Part shown: piece by piece, positions 1 through 7,259 of the stretch
Layout: each line of letters opens with the position of its first letter
How positions within the stretch are numbered: the stretch's first letter is position 1
Source: CAZRSW01 sp964602845
GTDB taxonomy: Bacteria; Chloroflexota; Dehalococcoidia; Lucifugimonadales; UBA826
Assembly (NCBI GenBank): GCA_964602845.1
Contig: CAZRSW010000031.1
Location: 1-11,554, forward strand
Direction: 5' to 3'
DNA: 11,554 nt
Program-made: the position numbers and the translations under genes
Notes under the pieces: model-generated
What the model was told of the DNA's origin: nothing
Databases searched by the model: none
Seen by the model: only the letters and a program-made list of their open reading frames with translations

Positions 1-1245
1 GTTAACAGGGGTGTCATGCAGAGCGCCACTCTTAAAGAAATAACATCTACCGATAGCGAGGTTGTCTTCAACTTTGAAGATGCTCCGACCATGACGCATG
101 CGATGACAGGATTTACTGATTTCACTTTCATGCTCAGCCGTAAAGCTGACTGGGAGGAACACAAAGGTAGTTTTAAGAAAATTGACTTGAAGAAAGTCAC
201 TGGAACAGGTCCGTTCAAGTTTGTTGAGACAACCGCAGACCATTTTCTTGTGGAGGCTAATGTAGATTATTGGAATCCTCATACTCCTTATCTTGATGGA
301 GTTGAGACCATTTATTTCGCTCCGTTCACTCCTGCATTGACAGCAGCCGTTCAGACTCACATGGTTGATATAGCCCAGGCGACGGCGCCTGGTGACACCG
401 CGAAATTATCCGAAATACCTGGTATCCAACATAATACGACCCTATGGCCGTTCTATTGGCACGTTTTATTCAATGCCAATAAAGCCCCGTTTAATGATGT
501 GCGCATGAGACAAGCAGCCGCTCTGGTGATTGAACCCGAGGCTCTAGTAATTGGTATGAACCAATCTCTCGGTGCTACGTTTGGGGGAGGATGGTTCCCA
601 CAGGGAATGGGTATGAAAGAATTCACTGCGGATCAACTGAGACAGGAAAAGTATTTCAGGTCGCCAACAGCAGAGGATATAGCTGAGGCAAAAGCCCTGC
701 TGGCTGACGCTGGATATTCGGAAGGAACACCACTACCTAAGCTTGATTTACCGGGAAGAAATAATAAGTTCAACACGGTTACAATGGAACTCGTGCAAGC
801 AATGCTTCTACAGCACCTAGGATGGGAGTCAGAGCTTCGAATGGTCGATGTGGGAACGTGGCGTGAAATTAAGTCTGCTGGGGAATTTGACATGGGGCTC
901 AATAATGCCCTGTATACTGTCCCTGCACCGGAATCCTTTATTAGAGACATCACAGGTACCTGTGGTGATGTCCCTTGTAACTTCAACCTTGGTAAATTCA
1001 AAGACCCTGCTCTGGATGACCTTTGGGCTAAACTTAAAGCCGCCGCACCAGCGGATAGGTACGCAGTGTCTGAGGAAGTCTTTGCCCAGCTGAATAAAGG
1101 GATGCCCTTTCAGCCGATGACACAGGCTGGACGGAACATTACCTGGTTCTATCCAGACGTTAAAGGGATGCCGGCTAACGGAAGCACGTATGCTGGATTC
1201 GCTGAAAAAGTCAGTAGATTCGACCACGTGTGGCTTGACAGATAA
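1..1245 (+). CDS. ABC transporter substrate-binding protein, peptide/dipeptide type (SBP_bac_5), 5'-truncated
   Basis: This is an extracytoplasmic solute-binding protein of the DppA/OppA class, which captures oligopeptides or similar small solutes for an ABC importer. The reading frame is open from base 1, so the gene starts outside the window; an ATG at 16 is internal. About 414 codons are present, whereas the family usually has 500-600 residues, so the signal peptide and first lobe are probably missing. Family signatures are visible: GTGPFKFVE followed by VDYWNPHTPYLDGVE (the usual GTGPF...NPDYW...PYLDG block), then APFNDVRMRQAAALVIEPEAL (like PF.DVRVR.A...A.DR..L), and a C-terminal KDPALDDLWAKL. 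A Cys pair (TCGDVPC) in the late part could form a disulfide. A hairpin at 1276-1320 and two permease genes follow. The family call is firm; the substrate cannot be read from sequence. Confidence 0.9.
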   Translation, partial: VNRGVMQSATLKEITSTDSEVVFNFEDAPTMTHAMTGFTDFTFMLSRKADWEEHKGSFKKIDLKKVTGTGPFKFVETTADHFLVEANVDYWNPHTPYLDGVETIYFAPFTPALTAAVQTHMVDIAQATAPGDTAKLSEIPGIQHNTTLWPFYWHVLFNANKAPFNDVRMRQAAALVIEPEALVIGMNQSLGATFGGGWFPQGMGMKEFTADQLRQEKYFRSPTAEDIAEAKALLADAGYSEGTPLPKLDLPGRNNKFNTVTMELVQAMLLQHLGWESELRMVDVGTWREIKSAGEFDMGLNNALYTVPAPESFIRDITGTCGDVPCNFNLGKFKDPALDDLWAKLKAAAPADRYAVSEEVFAQLNKGMPFQPMTQAGRNITWFYPDVKGMPANGSTYAGFAEKVSRFDHVWLDR

Positions 1246-1275
1246 AATAGATTCATAGCCGCTTTTTCAATGAAT

Positions 1276-1325
1276 AACGGGGTTGTGTTGATGGGTTATA
1301 CCAATCGATGCAACCCCGTTTCTTT
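1276..1325 (+). terminator. Rho-independent terminator-like hairpin between binding protein and permeases
   Basis: AACGGGGTTG at 1276-1285 pairs perfectly with CAACCCCGTT at 1311-1320. The arm continues inward with G-U and A-U pairs and an apical GGT/ACC pairing (1294-1296 with 1300-1302). TTTCTTT follows at 1319-1325. The 3' U-tract and GC-rich base fit an intrinsic terminator. Its place between a binding-protein gene and its permeases fits the common arrangement in which attenuation or mRNA stabilisation gives much more binding protein than permease (inference). Confidence 0.7.
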
Positions 1326-1332
1326 ATGTGTC

Positions 1333-1336
1333 GAGG
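1333..1336 (+). promoter_or_regulatory. Ribosome binding site deciding the TTG start of permease 1
   Basis: GAGG lies 7 nt upstream of TTG 1344. The in-frame ATGs at 1308 and 1326 are worse candidates: 1308 is inside the hairpin stem region, and neither has a clear purine-rich site at the right distance. Starting at 1344 gives M-RTYLARRLLLSIPTLFG, the normal N-terminus of DppB-type permeases. Confidence 0.6.
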
Positions 1337-1343
1337 TTTAGAA

Positions 1344-2306
1344 TTGAGAACATATCTAGCGCGCAGATTACTTCTAAGCATCCCCACACTATTCGGTTTA
1401 ACCGTGCTTATATTTGGGGCAATGCGAGTGCTGCCCGGTGGGGGCTTGGGCGCGTTTGTGGTAGATGATATGGTTTCTCAACAATTAACCGATGCACAAA
1501 TACAATTAATAAAGCAAGAACTCGGCCTTGATAGACCCTTAATCATTCAATACGCAACTTGGATGAGAGACGTATTTGACGGTTCGTTTGGCTACTCACA
1601 GTCCAGAAATGACGAGCCCATAAGAGATTTAATTCTAAGCAGAGGTGTTATTAGCGCGGAAATAGGCATACTTTCCGTATTATTGTCGTGGGTCATAGGA
1701 CTGCCCGTAGGAATATTAAGCGCTATAAAGCCTCATAGTATATGGGATAAATTAGCGAGTACCACCACAGTTTTATTTCTGGCTTTGCCAAATTTTTGGC
1801 TCGGATTACTTATTGTGGTTGCCTGGGTGATTTGGTGGGATTACCATCCTCCATTTGTCGGTGTAAACCCGTGGGTAGACCCTGTAGCAAACTTTGAGAT
1901 TATAATTGGACCAACCCTTGTGATGGCGACCTCAATGGCAGCCGTTATAGCACGAATGGCGAGATCTTCTCTCTTTGAGGCATTTCAACAGGATTTCGTT
2001 AGAACCGCAACGTCAAAAGGCCTTGCCGAAAGAATAGTCATAGCAAGGCATGTTTTACCTAACGCTCTTCTGCCAGTGCTTACCATTAGTGGAGTGATGC
2101 TGGGGTTCGTGATGGGAGGATCTGTTGCCGTTGAAGTCGCTTTTATGACCCCTGGTCTTGGTAGATCAATGGTTTTAGCGACTATAGAGCGTGATATGAA
2201 TGTAGTTCAAAGCTTGGTGTTGCTCTACGGAATAATATTTGTCCTTGTCAATTTATGTATAGATATTTTATACAGCGTTTTAGACCCACGTATACGGATT
2301 TCATAA
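1344..2306 (+). CDS. ABC transporter permease, DppB/OppB type
   Basis: This is one of two inner-membrane permease subunits of a peptide/nickel-type ABC importer (BPD_transp_1 family). With the TTG start at 1344 it has 320 residues, normal for DppB. It begins RTYLARRLLLSIPTLFGLTVLIF (first membrane helix, about 8-26), followed by a periplasmic segment with LGLDRPLIIQY (60-70). Further hydrophobic helices lie at about 103-127, 140-163, 188-205, 243-262 and 288-312. The cytoplasmic EAA-type loop, which docks on the ATPase, is FVRTATSKGLAERIVIARHV with LP at 238-239. The C-terminus YSVLDPRIR is typical of the family. The start is 98 nt after the binding-protein stop, with a terminator-like hairpin between, and the second permease starts 16 nt after this stop. 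The substrate is not determinable. Confidence 0.9.
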   Translation: MRTYLARRLLLSIPTLFGLTVLIFGAMRVLPGGGLGAFVVDDMVSQQLTDAQIQLIKQELGLDRPLIIQYATWMRDVFDGSFGYSQSRNDEPIRDLILSRGVISAEIGILSVLLSWVIGLPVGILSAIKPHSIWDKLASTTTVLFLALPNFWLGLLIVVAWVIWWDYHPPFVGVNPWVDPVANFEIIIGPTLVMATSMAAVIARMARSSLFEAFQQDFVRTATSKGLAERIVIARHVLPNALLPVLTISGVMLGFVMGGSVAVEVAFMTPGLGRSMVLATIERDMNVVQSLVLLYGIIFVLVNLCIDILYSVLDPRIRIS

Positions 2307-2321
2307 GAGGGTGCACACAGC

Positions 2322-3239
2322 GTGAGTATTGGACATTCCTTCCACAGTTCCGAACCAGAGAAAACTGGATTACAGACACGTAATATTTTATCCATGATAG
2401 TCGGACCTGTAAGAACATTCGTCACAAGGAGGCCGTGGCATTCCTTCTGGGGATTTGTAGCGTTGTCGATGATATTTATGGGTGCGTTTGCTCCAATTAT
2501 TGCGCCATATAATCCCATCACGGTAGACTTCCAAAATTTCAGAGGAACACCGGATAGCAATCATTGGTTTGGTACTGACAACATTGGGCGAGACATAGCT
2601 TCACGAATCATATACGGAGCCAGGTCATCACTTATTGTCGCGGCGTCTGCCGTCACTATCGGCACCCTCACTGGTGTGGTATGGGGTATTGTCAGCGGAT
2701 ATTTGGGAGGTAAAGTTGATCTAATTGGGGAAAGGTTTATCGAAATACTTATGGCACTTCCGGGATTAATTTTTGCTTATATGTTGGTCATTGTTCTGGG
2801 GCCTAGTATGTGGACCGTAATTTTCGCATTGTCAATAACAAGAATTCCAACAGTAGCTAGAACCGTGAGATCAGTCGTTTTGATTGTGAAACAGAGCATG
2901 TATATAGAGGCTGCCAAAGCAATTGGGATATCCCAATTCAGAATCATGTGGAGACACGTTCTCCCGCAATGCGTCGCAGTTGTCATTGTGCTAATTACGA
3001 TTAACATTGGAGCAATAATAATAGCTGAAGCCTCTTTGAGTTATCTTGGCGTAGGGATCAATCCCCCGACACCCTCGTGGGGGAAAATGCTTGCTGAAGC
3101 AGGAGAGCAACTATACCCACTCTGGTGGTTTGTGGCAGCCCCTGGCGTGGCAATAACCTTAACGGTATTAGCATTTAATCTCTTTGGAGATGGTTTACGA
3201 GACGCACTTGACCCAAGATTAAGAGGAACAGGAAGGTAG
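2322..3239 (+). CDS. ABC transporter permease, DppC/OppC type
   Basis: This is the second permease of the same importer, 305 residues from a GTG start. GAGGG at 2307-2311, directly after the preceding stop, serves as the ribosome binding site. The N-terminal cytoplasmic tail (1-38) and first helix (about 42-62) are followed by the DppC hallmark HWFGTDNIGRDIASRIIYGAR (81-101). Helices follow at about 103-125, 143-160, 163-180, 217-236 and 268-288. The EAA loop YIEAAKAIGISQFRIMWRHV ends in LP (214-215), and the C-terminus GDGLRDALDPRLRG is classical. It is co-transcribed with the DppB-type gene. The ATP-binding subunits that normally follow dppC are absent: the next sequence is a relic of another gene and a DUF1800 gene, so the ATPases must lie upstream, elsewhere, or be lost. 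Confidence 0.9.
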   Translation: MSIGHSFHSSEPEKTGLQTRNILSMIVGPVRTFVTRRPWHSFWGFVALSMIFMGAFAPIIAPYNPITVDFQNFRGTPDSNHWFGTDNIGRDIASRIIYGARSSLIVAASAVTIGTLTGVVWGIVSGYLGGKVDLIGERFIEILMALPGLIFAYMLVIVLGPSMWTVIFALSITRIPTVARTVRSVVLIVKQSMYIEAAKAIGISQFRIMWRHVLPQCVAVVIVLITINIGAIIIAEASLSYLGVGINPPTPSWGKMLAEAGEQLYPLWWFVAAPGVAITLTVLAFNLFGDGLRDALDPRLRGTGR

Positions 3240-3247
3240 AATGAATT

Positions 3248-3290
3248 TATGGCCATCTTCCAGTAAAATATATGGGAAATAATGGTCATA
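3248..3290. repeat. Inverted repeat / stem-loop after the permease operon
   Basis: TATGGCCAT at 3248-3256 pairs with ATGGTCATA at 3282-3290 over 9 bp including one G-U. An inner TTCC (3258-3261) can pair with GGAA (3275-3278). No T-run follows on either strand, so it is not a typical intrinsic terminator. It could still mark the 3' end of the transporter transcript or be chance in AT-rich spacer DNA. Confidence 0.35.
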
Positions 3291-3291
3291 G

Positions 3292-3396
3292 TCGGAGACT
3301 GATCCAAGAGCTTTAGTAGTACGGATTATAGAAATAAAGATGATGGGAAATGAGAACGACCAGATAAAGATTATCTCTTTTGGAATCGCTAGATAA
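3292..3396 (+). pseudogene. Relic of the 3' end of a PrdB-like selenoprotein gene (first unit copy)
   Basis: Reading 3310-3396 in frame gives 28 residues that align without gaps to residues 376-403, the C-terminus of the selenoprotein at 6008-7219. Ten positions are identical and many others conservative, ending in SFGIAR plus TAA in both. At DNA level the last 21 bases differ at one position (TCTTTTGGAAT, then C or T, then GCTAGATAA). The frame is closed by a stop at 3289-3291 and no family sequence is visible further upstream. Both the relic and the intact copy lie immediately before a DUF1800 gene, so the ancestral duplicated unit carried the selenoprotein gene in both copies and most of the first was deleted. 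A short expressed peptide is possible but has no support. Confidence 0.75.
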
Positions 3397-3425
3397 GTAA
3401 TAAAAGATTGAAACAGGAAATAGAT

Positions 3426-4829
3426 ATGACTCAGACAACCGAATTTTCATTAATATCCCATCTTATGAGACGGGCGGGAGTTGGCTTAAGTTACGATGAA
3501 CTTGAGGAATATGCTGAACTTGGATATGAAGGGGCGGTTGAGAAACTACTGAATCCGAAATCTCAACCAAATTTTAATTATTACGAATTCATTCGTAGAC
3601 TTCCACAAGGCGATGGCCAGGTCGGGGTCTTACCCAGCCAGATGACATATTTTTACTTTCTTCTTAATACAAAACGACAATTGGAAGAAAAAATGGCATT
3701 ATTCTGGCACCAGGTTTTTGCAACTGGGTTATCCAAAGTCATGGACCCCCATTCCATGCTCTCCCAAATCGCCATGTTCAGGGAAGAAGGCATGGGGAAT
3801 TACCGGACTCTATTGATTAAGCTGGCTCAGGACCCAGCAATGATTTTCTGGCTCGATAACAATGAGAATCATAAGAATGCACCCAATGAGAACTGGGGGC
3901 GTGAACTGCTCGAACTTTTCTCGCTCGGGGTGGGCAATTATACCGAGGAAGACGTTTTCGAATGCTCGAGGGCGTTCACAGGATGGACAGCAGAGCCTCG
4001 TATGCCCTCCTTCCCTTACGGAAGGCATCCCTGGAAGTTTGAATTCCGGCCCGAGGACCATGACTATTCTGAGAAGACTTTCTTAGGCAGGACGGGAAAC
4101 TTTGATGGAGAAGACATAATAGACATAATCTTGGAACAGGAGGCCTGCCCTCGGTTCATAGCGAGGCATCTGTACAACTTCTTTGTTGAAGACGAACCTC
4201 AGGTCCCCGCCTGGAATATCGAACCACCCAATAATCCCGAGGCTATTGAATATCTTGCCAATGTGTTGATCGAGTCTAATTATGAGATCCAGCCGGTTTT
4301 GAGAGAGTTGTTTCACTCAGACTTTTTCAAAGAATCGGCTTATAAACGGGTTCGCAGCCCTATTGAACTACTTGTTGGCACCCTTCGCCTGGCAGAGGAC
4401 TTGATTGGCCCTAATCCCCGGGTATGGACGACAGGATATCAAGCAGGATTCATGGGTCAGGAATTACTGGATCCCCCAAGCGTCGAAGGATGGCACACAG
4501 GAAAGGAGTGGATAAACAGTGGAGCCTTGGTGAAAAGGGTCAACTTTGCTGCTGACACTATGGGTGATGTGACACTCCCGGGTGTAAAAAAGTTAATTGG
4601 GAGAATAGCTGAAGGATCGGCAACGATGTCTCCTGAAGTACTGGTTGAGCGATGCCTAGAATTAATGGGCCCATTACCTGTTAAAGACAAAACGAAGGAA
4701 GAGCTCATTGATTATGCCACCGAACATGGACATGTAGGTTGGAATGAAGATTCATACGAGGACTCAGCTAAGAAGACAGCAGAGATGCTTGCACTTATAG
4801 CCTCAACAAGGGAATACCAATTCGGATAA
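3426..4829 (+). CDS. DUF1800 family protein, copy 1
   Basis: This protein belongs to the DUF1800 (PF08811) family, whose biochemical role is not established. It has 467 residues from ATG 3426, preceded by AGGAAA at 3415-3420. An upstream TTG at 3408 would add six residues that the paralogue does not share. Family features: an N-terminal LMRRAGVGLSYDELEEYAELGYEGAVEKLL (13-42), EEKMALFWHQVFATG (87-101), DPAMIFWLDNNENHK (136-150), the hallmark NENWGRELLELFSLGVG (154-170) with YTEEDVFECSRAFTGW (172-187), HDYSEKTFLGRTGNFDGEDI (212-231), and the C-terminal DPPSVEGWHTGKEWI (349-363). No signal peptide or membrane helix is seen. It shares about 79% identity with copy 2 without gaps; the least conserved stretch is residues 59-76. 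The usual DUF1501 partner is not adjacent; an NHL propeller gene follows 51 nt downstream instead. Confidence 0.9.
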   Translation: MTQTTEFSLISHLMRRAGVGLSYDELEEYAELGYEGAVEKLLNPKSQPNFNYYEFIRRLPQGDGQVGVLPSQMTYFYFLLNTKRQLEEKMALFWHQVFATGLSKVMDPHSMLSQIAMFREEGMGNYRTLLIKLAQDPAMIFWLDNNENHKNAPNENWGRELLELFSLGVGNYTEEDVFECSRAFTGWTAEPRMPSFPYGRHPWKFEFRPEDHDYSEKTFLGRTGNFDGEDIIDIILEQEACPRFIARHLYNFFVEDEPQVPAWNIEPPNNPEAIEYLANVLIESNYEIQPVLRELFHSDFFKESAYKRVRSPIELLVGTLRLAEDLIGPNPRVWTTGYQAGFMGQELLDPPSVEGWHTGKEWINSGALVKRVNFAADTMGDVTLPGVKKLIGRIAEGSATMSPEVLVERCLELMGPLPVKDKTKEELIDYATEHGHVGWNEDSYEDSAKKTAEMLALIASTREYQFG

Positions 4830-4880
4830 CCAGACAAAGCAATCCATATAGGGTCTACTCGCATTCACGGAGATTAATTC

Positions 4881-5900
4881 ATGCAGACAACCATAGCACA
4901 AGGTAGGACATGGGATTTCAGTCATAGTATAGGACGCGCAGGTCCAGCAGGGGAAACTTTTTTGTGGCCTTATAGTGTCGCGACAAATGATTCCGATCTT
5001 ATCTACGTTATAAATAGGGGTCCTGACCCCAAGCTGGGCGATGGCAATAGATTATCCAACGTAAATTTTAAGCGCATAGGAAAGTGGCAATTAGACGATG
5101 AATTCATAAGTGACTTCGCGCAAAATGACATCATGTGGCCCGTTTCATTGGCTGTTGACGAGCAAGGATCCCTTTACTGCACTGATGAAATAAAAAATAA
5201 GATACTGAAATTCAACTCGGAAGAGCACAAGGTTCTTGAATGGGGTGTTGAAGGTTCCGCCGAAGGTGAACTTTCAAAACCTGCTGGTATAGCGTCTGAT
5301 TTGGAAGGGCATCTATATGTAGTAGATGCTGGAAATCACCGGATACAAAAATTCACTAATGACGGTGATTTTATCCACTCCTGGGGTGAATATGGTTCCG
5401 ACTTAGGACAATTGAACGACCCCTGGGGAATAACGATTGATTTAAAAGGTTTCGTATACGTTGCCGACTGGGGCAATAATAGAGTCCAAAAATTTACAAG
5501 TAACGGTGAATGGCTCCAAAATTTCGGGATGTCATTCCCAGAAGATTTACGATTGAACCACCCTTCTGATGTTGCCGTCGATAGTGAAGGGGATGTGTAT
5601 GTTGCTGATTGGGGTAACAAAAAGGTTCAGATTTTTGACAGTGACGGGGAAATTCTCACTTCCCTTTACGGGGACGATACTGAATTATCTCGCTCCGCTC
5701 TGGAATTCATGGAAGTAAATGAAGATTATCATAAGGCGTTTAAACGCGCTAAAGACAAATCTAGATTGGGGCTTTTTGAGAGACCAACCGCTATTAGCAT
5801 TACTAAAGATGATCGAATTGTTATCTGCGACACCGCTAGGCAAAGACTTCAGGTTTACGATAAAGAGAAAAACTATACGGAACCTCAATATAATCTCTAA
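4881..5900 (+). CDS. NHL-repeat beta-propeller protein, copy 1
   Basis: This is a 339-residue protein made almost entirely of NHL-type repeats, expected to fold as a six-bladed beta-propeller used for ligand or protein binding. Blades by the G/A-[IV]-x-[VS]-D ... [VL]Y[VC].D.....[IV]QKF pattern are roughly 28-70, 86-121, 133-168, 180-215, 227-262 and 299-328. The clearest are KPAGIASDLEGHLYVVDAGN (133-152), DPWGITIDLKGFVYVADWGN (180-199) and HPSDVAVDSEGDVYVADWGN (227-246). A charged, probably helical insert (about 266-297) separates blades five and six. No signal peptide is seen, so it is probably cytoplasmic. The start is ATG 4881 with GGAG at 4869-4872. It lies 51 nt after the DUF1800 gene, probably in one transcript. 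A catalytic role is not excluded, since some propellers of this shape are lyases or hydrolases, but no active site can be named. Confidence 0.88.
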   Translation: MQTTIAQGRTWDFSHSIGRAGPAGETFLWPYSVATNDSDLIYVINRGPDPKLGDGNRLSNVNFKRIGKWQLDDEFISDFAQNDIMWPVSLAVDEQGSLYCTDEIKNKILKFNSEEHKVLEWGVEGSAEGELSKPAGIASDLEGHLYVVDAGNHRIQKFTNDGDFIHSWGEYGSDLGQLNDPWGITIDLKGFVYVADWGNNRVQKFTSNGEWLQNFGMSFPEDLRLNHPSDVAVDSEGDVYVADWGNKKVQIFDSDGEILTSLYGDDTELSRSALEFMEVNEDYHKAFKRAKDKSRLGLFERPTAISITKDDRIVICDTARQRLQVYDKEKNYTEPQYNL

Positions 5901-5995
5901 CCGAATACAGGATTCACGGTTTAGAGGGATAGAAAAAAGCTGGTTATTAAGTTTAGGAAGAGACTGAATATTTAACTGCTTGGCTGGTGAGCAAA

Positions 5996-6002
5996 AAGGA
6001 AG
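5996..6002 (+). promoter_or_regulatory. Ribosome binding site deciding the start of the selenoprotein gene
   Basis: AAGGAAG lies 5 nt upstream of ATG 6008. An in-frame GTG at 5987 would add seven residues and has no comparable upstream site, so ATG 6008 is preferred. Confidence 0.65.
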
Positions 6003-6007
6003 TAAAA

Positions 6008-7219
6008 ATGCCGAAACTAGAGATGATGGAGGAAAGTGTAAGAAAAATGATGCTGGCCTTTCCTTGCATTGAACCTGAAGATACACCATGGACGACACTA
6101 CAGAAGCCTCTATCGGAGGCTCGTGTGGCTCTGGTAACCACGGCTGGTCTCCACGTCAGAGGAGATAAACCATTTGTTCAGGATAGAGGTATGCCCCGTA
6201 GCGGTGGCGACACTTCTTACAGAGTGATCCCAAGAGATACTGAGCCCAAAAACATTCTTCAGAGTCATACGAGTATAGCATTTGATCACACCGGAATTTA
6301 CAGAGATATCAATGTTACTTTTCCAGTAGATCGACTGCAAGAGATGTTAGATCGAGGGGAAATCGGGTCTCTCTCAAATAATTACTATTCATTCATGGGA
6401 GCTATCCGAGATGTTGACGGAATCATTGAAGAATCAGGGCCAGCTGTAGCTGCAAAGCTTAAGGAAGATAATGTTGATGTTGTGCTGTTGACTCCTACTT
6501 GACCGGCCTGCTCAAACGCTGTAAGCGTTGTCGCCAGGGCTCTCGAAGAAAAAGGATTGAGTACTACAGGTATCGTATTGATTGAAGAACATGCAAAAAA
6601 AGTTAAACCTCCCAGGATGCTAGCCGTACCTTTTAATTTTGGGAAGGCCTTAGGGAAGCCATCAGACCCCAAGTTCCAACAAACTGTATTGGATGCTACC
6701 TTTCGCCTCTTAGAACGTGCCTCGGGTCCTGTTTTGGAACAATTTGAATCTGATGTCGGACCAGACGCGACTATCGTTCAGGCAAGTGAAGTGGTTAATC
6801 AGACCCTATTAACGAAACAGGCGTTGACAGAAGAAATTCATAAGTTGAAATATCACTATGAGGAATGGCTACGAAAGAATGAAAATCGCACTGCCTTTGG
6901 GCTAAGTGGAATAAAATGGGAAAATCTGGATAAGATAACAAGCTTTTTACATCGATATGTTGACGAAGGACAAGTTGACATCGAAATGCCTCCACAGGGC
7001 TGCTCTTTGGCAAACTTTATCCGCTACTGCGTTGATGATATAAAATCTTTCTATTATGAATCTATGCTGATTCAAAGACCTGATGACAAAGACCACGAGA
7101 TCCACGATTGGTTTTGGTCAAACACTGTTGCTGCAGTTCTGGTGAAGGAAGTGGGATCTAAAATGAGAGAGGATGACGATGAAGAGATGAGAAGCCTGTC
7201 TTTTGGAATTGCTAGATAA
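6008..7219 (+). CDS. PrdB/GrdB-like selenoprotein (glycine/sarcosine/betaine/D-proline reductase family), Sec at residue 165
   Basis: Read through an in-frame TGA (6500-6502) this is one 403-residue protein of the D-proline/glycine reductase selenoprotein B family. In known members, the Sec residue attacks the substrate in reductive cleavage of an amino acid or its derivative. Residues 38-60 (ARVALVTTAGLHVRGDKPF), DTSYRVIPRDT (68-78), SHTSIAFDHTGIYRDINVTFP (86-106) and NNYYSFMGAIRD (124-135) match the family N-domain. VDVVLLTPT-U-PAC (156-168) puts Sec in the U-x-x-C redox motif. PPRMLAVPFNFGKALGKPSDP (201-221) completes the core. Residues about 268-403 form a helical extension (EEWLRKN, DDIKSFYYESMLIQR, HDWFWSNTVA) absent from the roughly 240-residue classical PrdB. 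A hairpin follows the TGA. No PrdA or GrdE partner, nor sel genes, are in view, so the substrate is unknown and may not be proline. A recent nonsense mutation in a Cys-containing gene is the main alternative. Confidence 0.85.
6500..6540 (+). promoter_or_regulatory. Candidate bacterial SECIS element directing UGA-Sec decoding
   Basis: Downstream of TGA 6500-6502, AACGCT (6515-6520) and AGCGTT (6524-6529) form a perfect 6-bp stem with loop GTA (6521-6523). A lower helix CCTG (6507-6510) with CAGG (6535-6538) is separated by an internal loop. The loop starts 18 nt after the TGA and its first base is G. This agrees with the bacterial SECIS rule, in which the apical loop lies about 16-37 nt from UGA with a G among its first two bases and is recognised by SelB. 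The folding is by eye; no energy was computed. Confidence 0.7.
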
Positions 7220-7259
7220 CCGTTAATTTAATAAAAATAGATTTAGAATGGAGAATAAT

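Larger units (their letters stand above)
3310..5900 (+). repeat. Tandem duplication, unit 1: [selenoprotein relic]-DUF1800-NHL
   Basis: This stretch is paralogous to unit 2 at 6008-9731, with the same order, strand and spacing: DUF1800 to NHL gap of 51 nt here against 48 nt there. Protein lengths match exactly (467/467 and 339/339). Synonymous positions differ heavily through most of the length, so the duplication is old rather than recent. The upstream boundary is inferred from where selenoprotein homology begins. Confidence 0.85.

Noticed and set aside
1308..1343. Permease 1 starting at ATG 1308 or 1326
   Set aside because: 1308 lies in the hairpin and neither has a good ribosome binding site. 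The TTG at 1344 has GAGG 7 nt upstream and gives the usual family N-terminus.
3408..3425. Six-residue N-terminal extension of DUF1800 copy 1 from TTG 3408
   Set aside because: ATG 3426 has AGGAAA upstream and gives exactly the same length (467) as the paralogue.
5987..6502. A separate 171-codon gene ending at TGA 6500-6502
   Set aside because: Family sequence continues in the same frame after the TGA, the stop falls at the known Sec column, and a SECIS-like hairpin follows.
6557..7219. A separate downstream gene starting at TTG 6557
   Set aside because: It has no ribosome binding site, would start inside the conserved family core just after the U-x-x-C motif, and is in frame with the upstream part.
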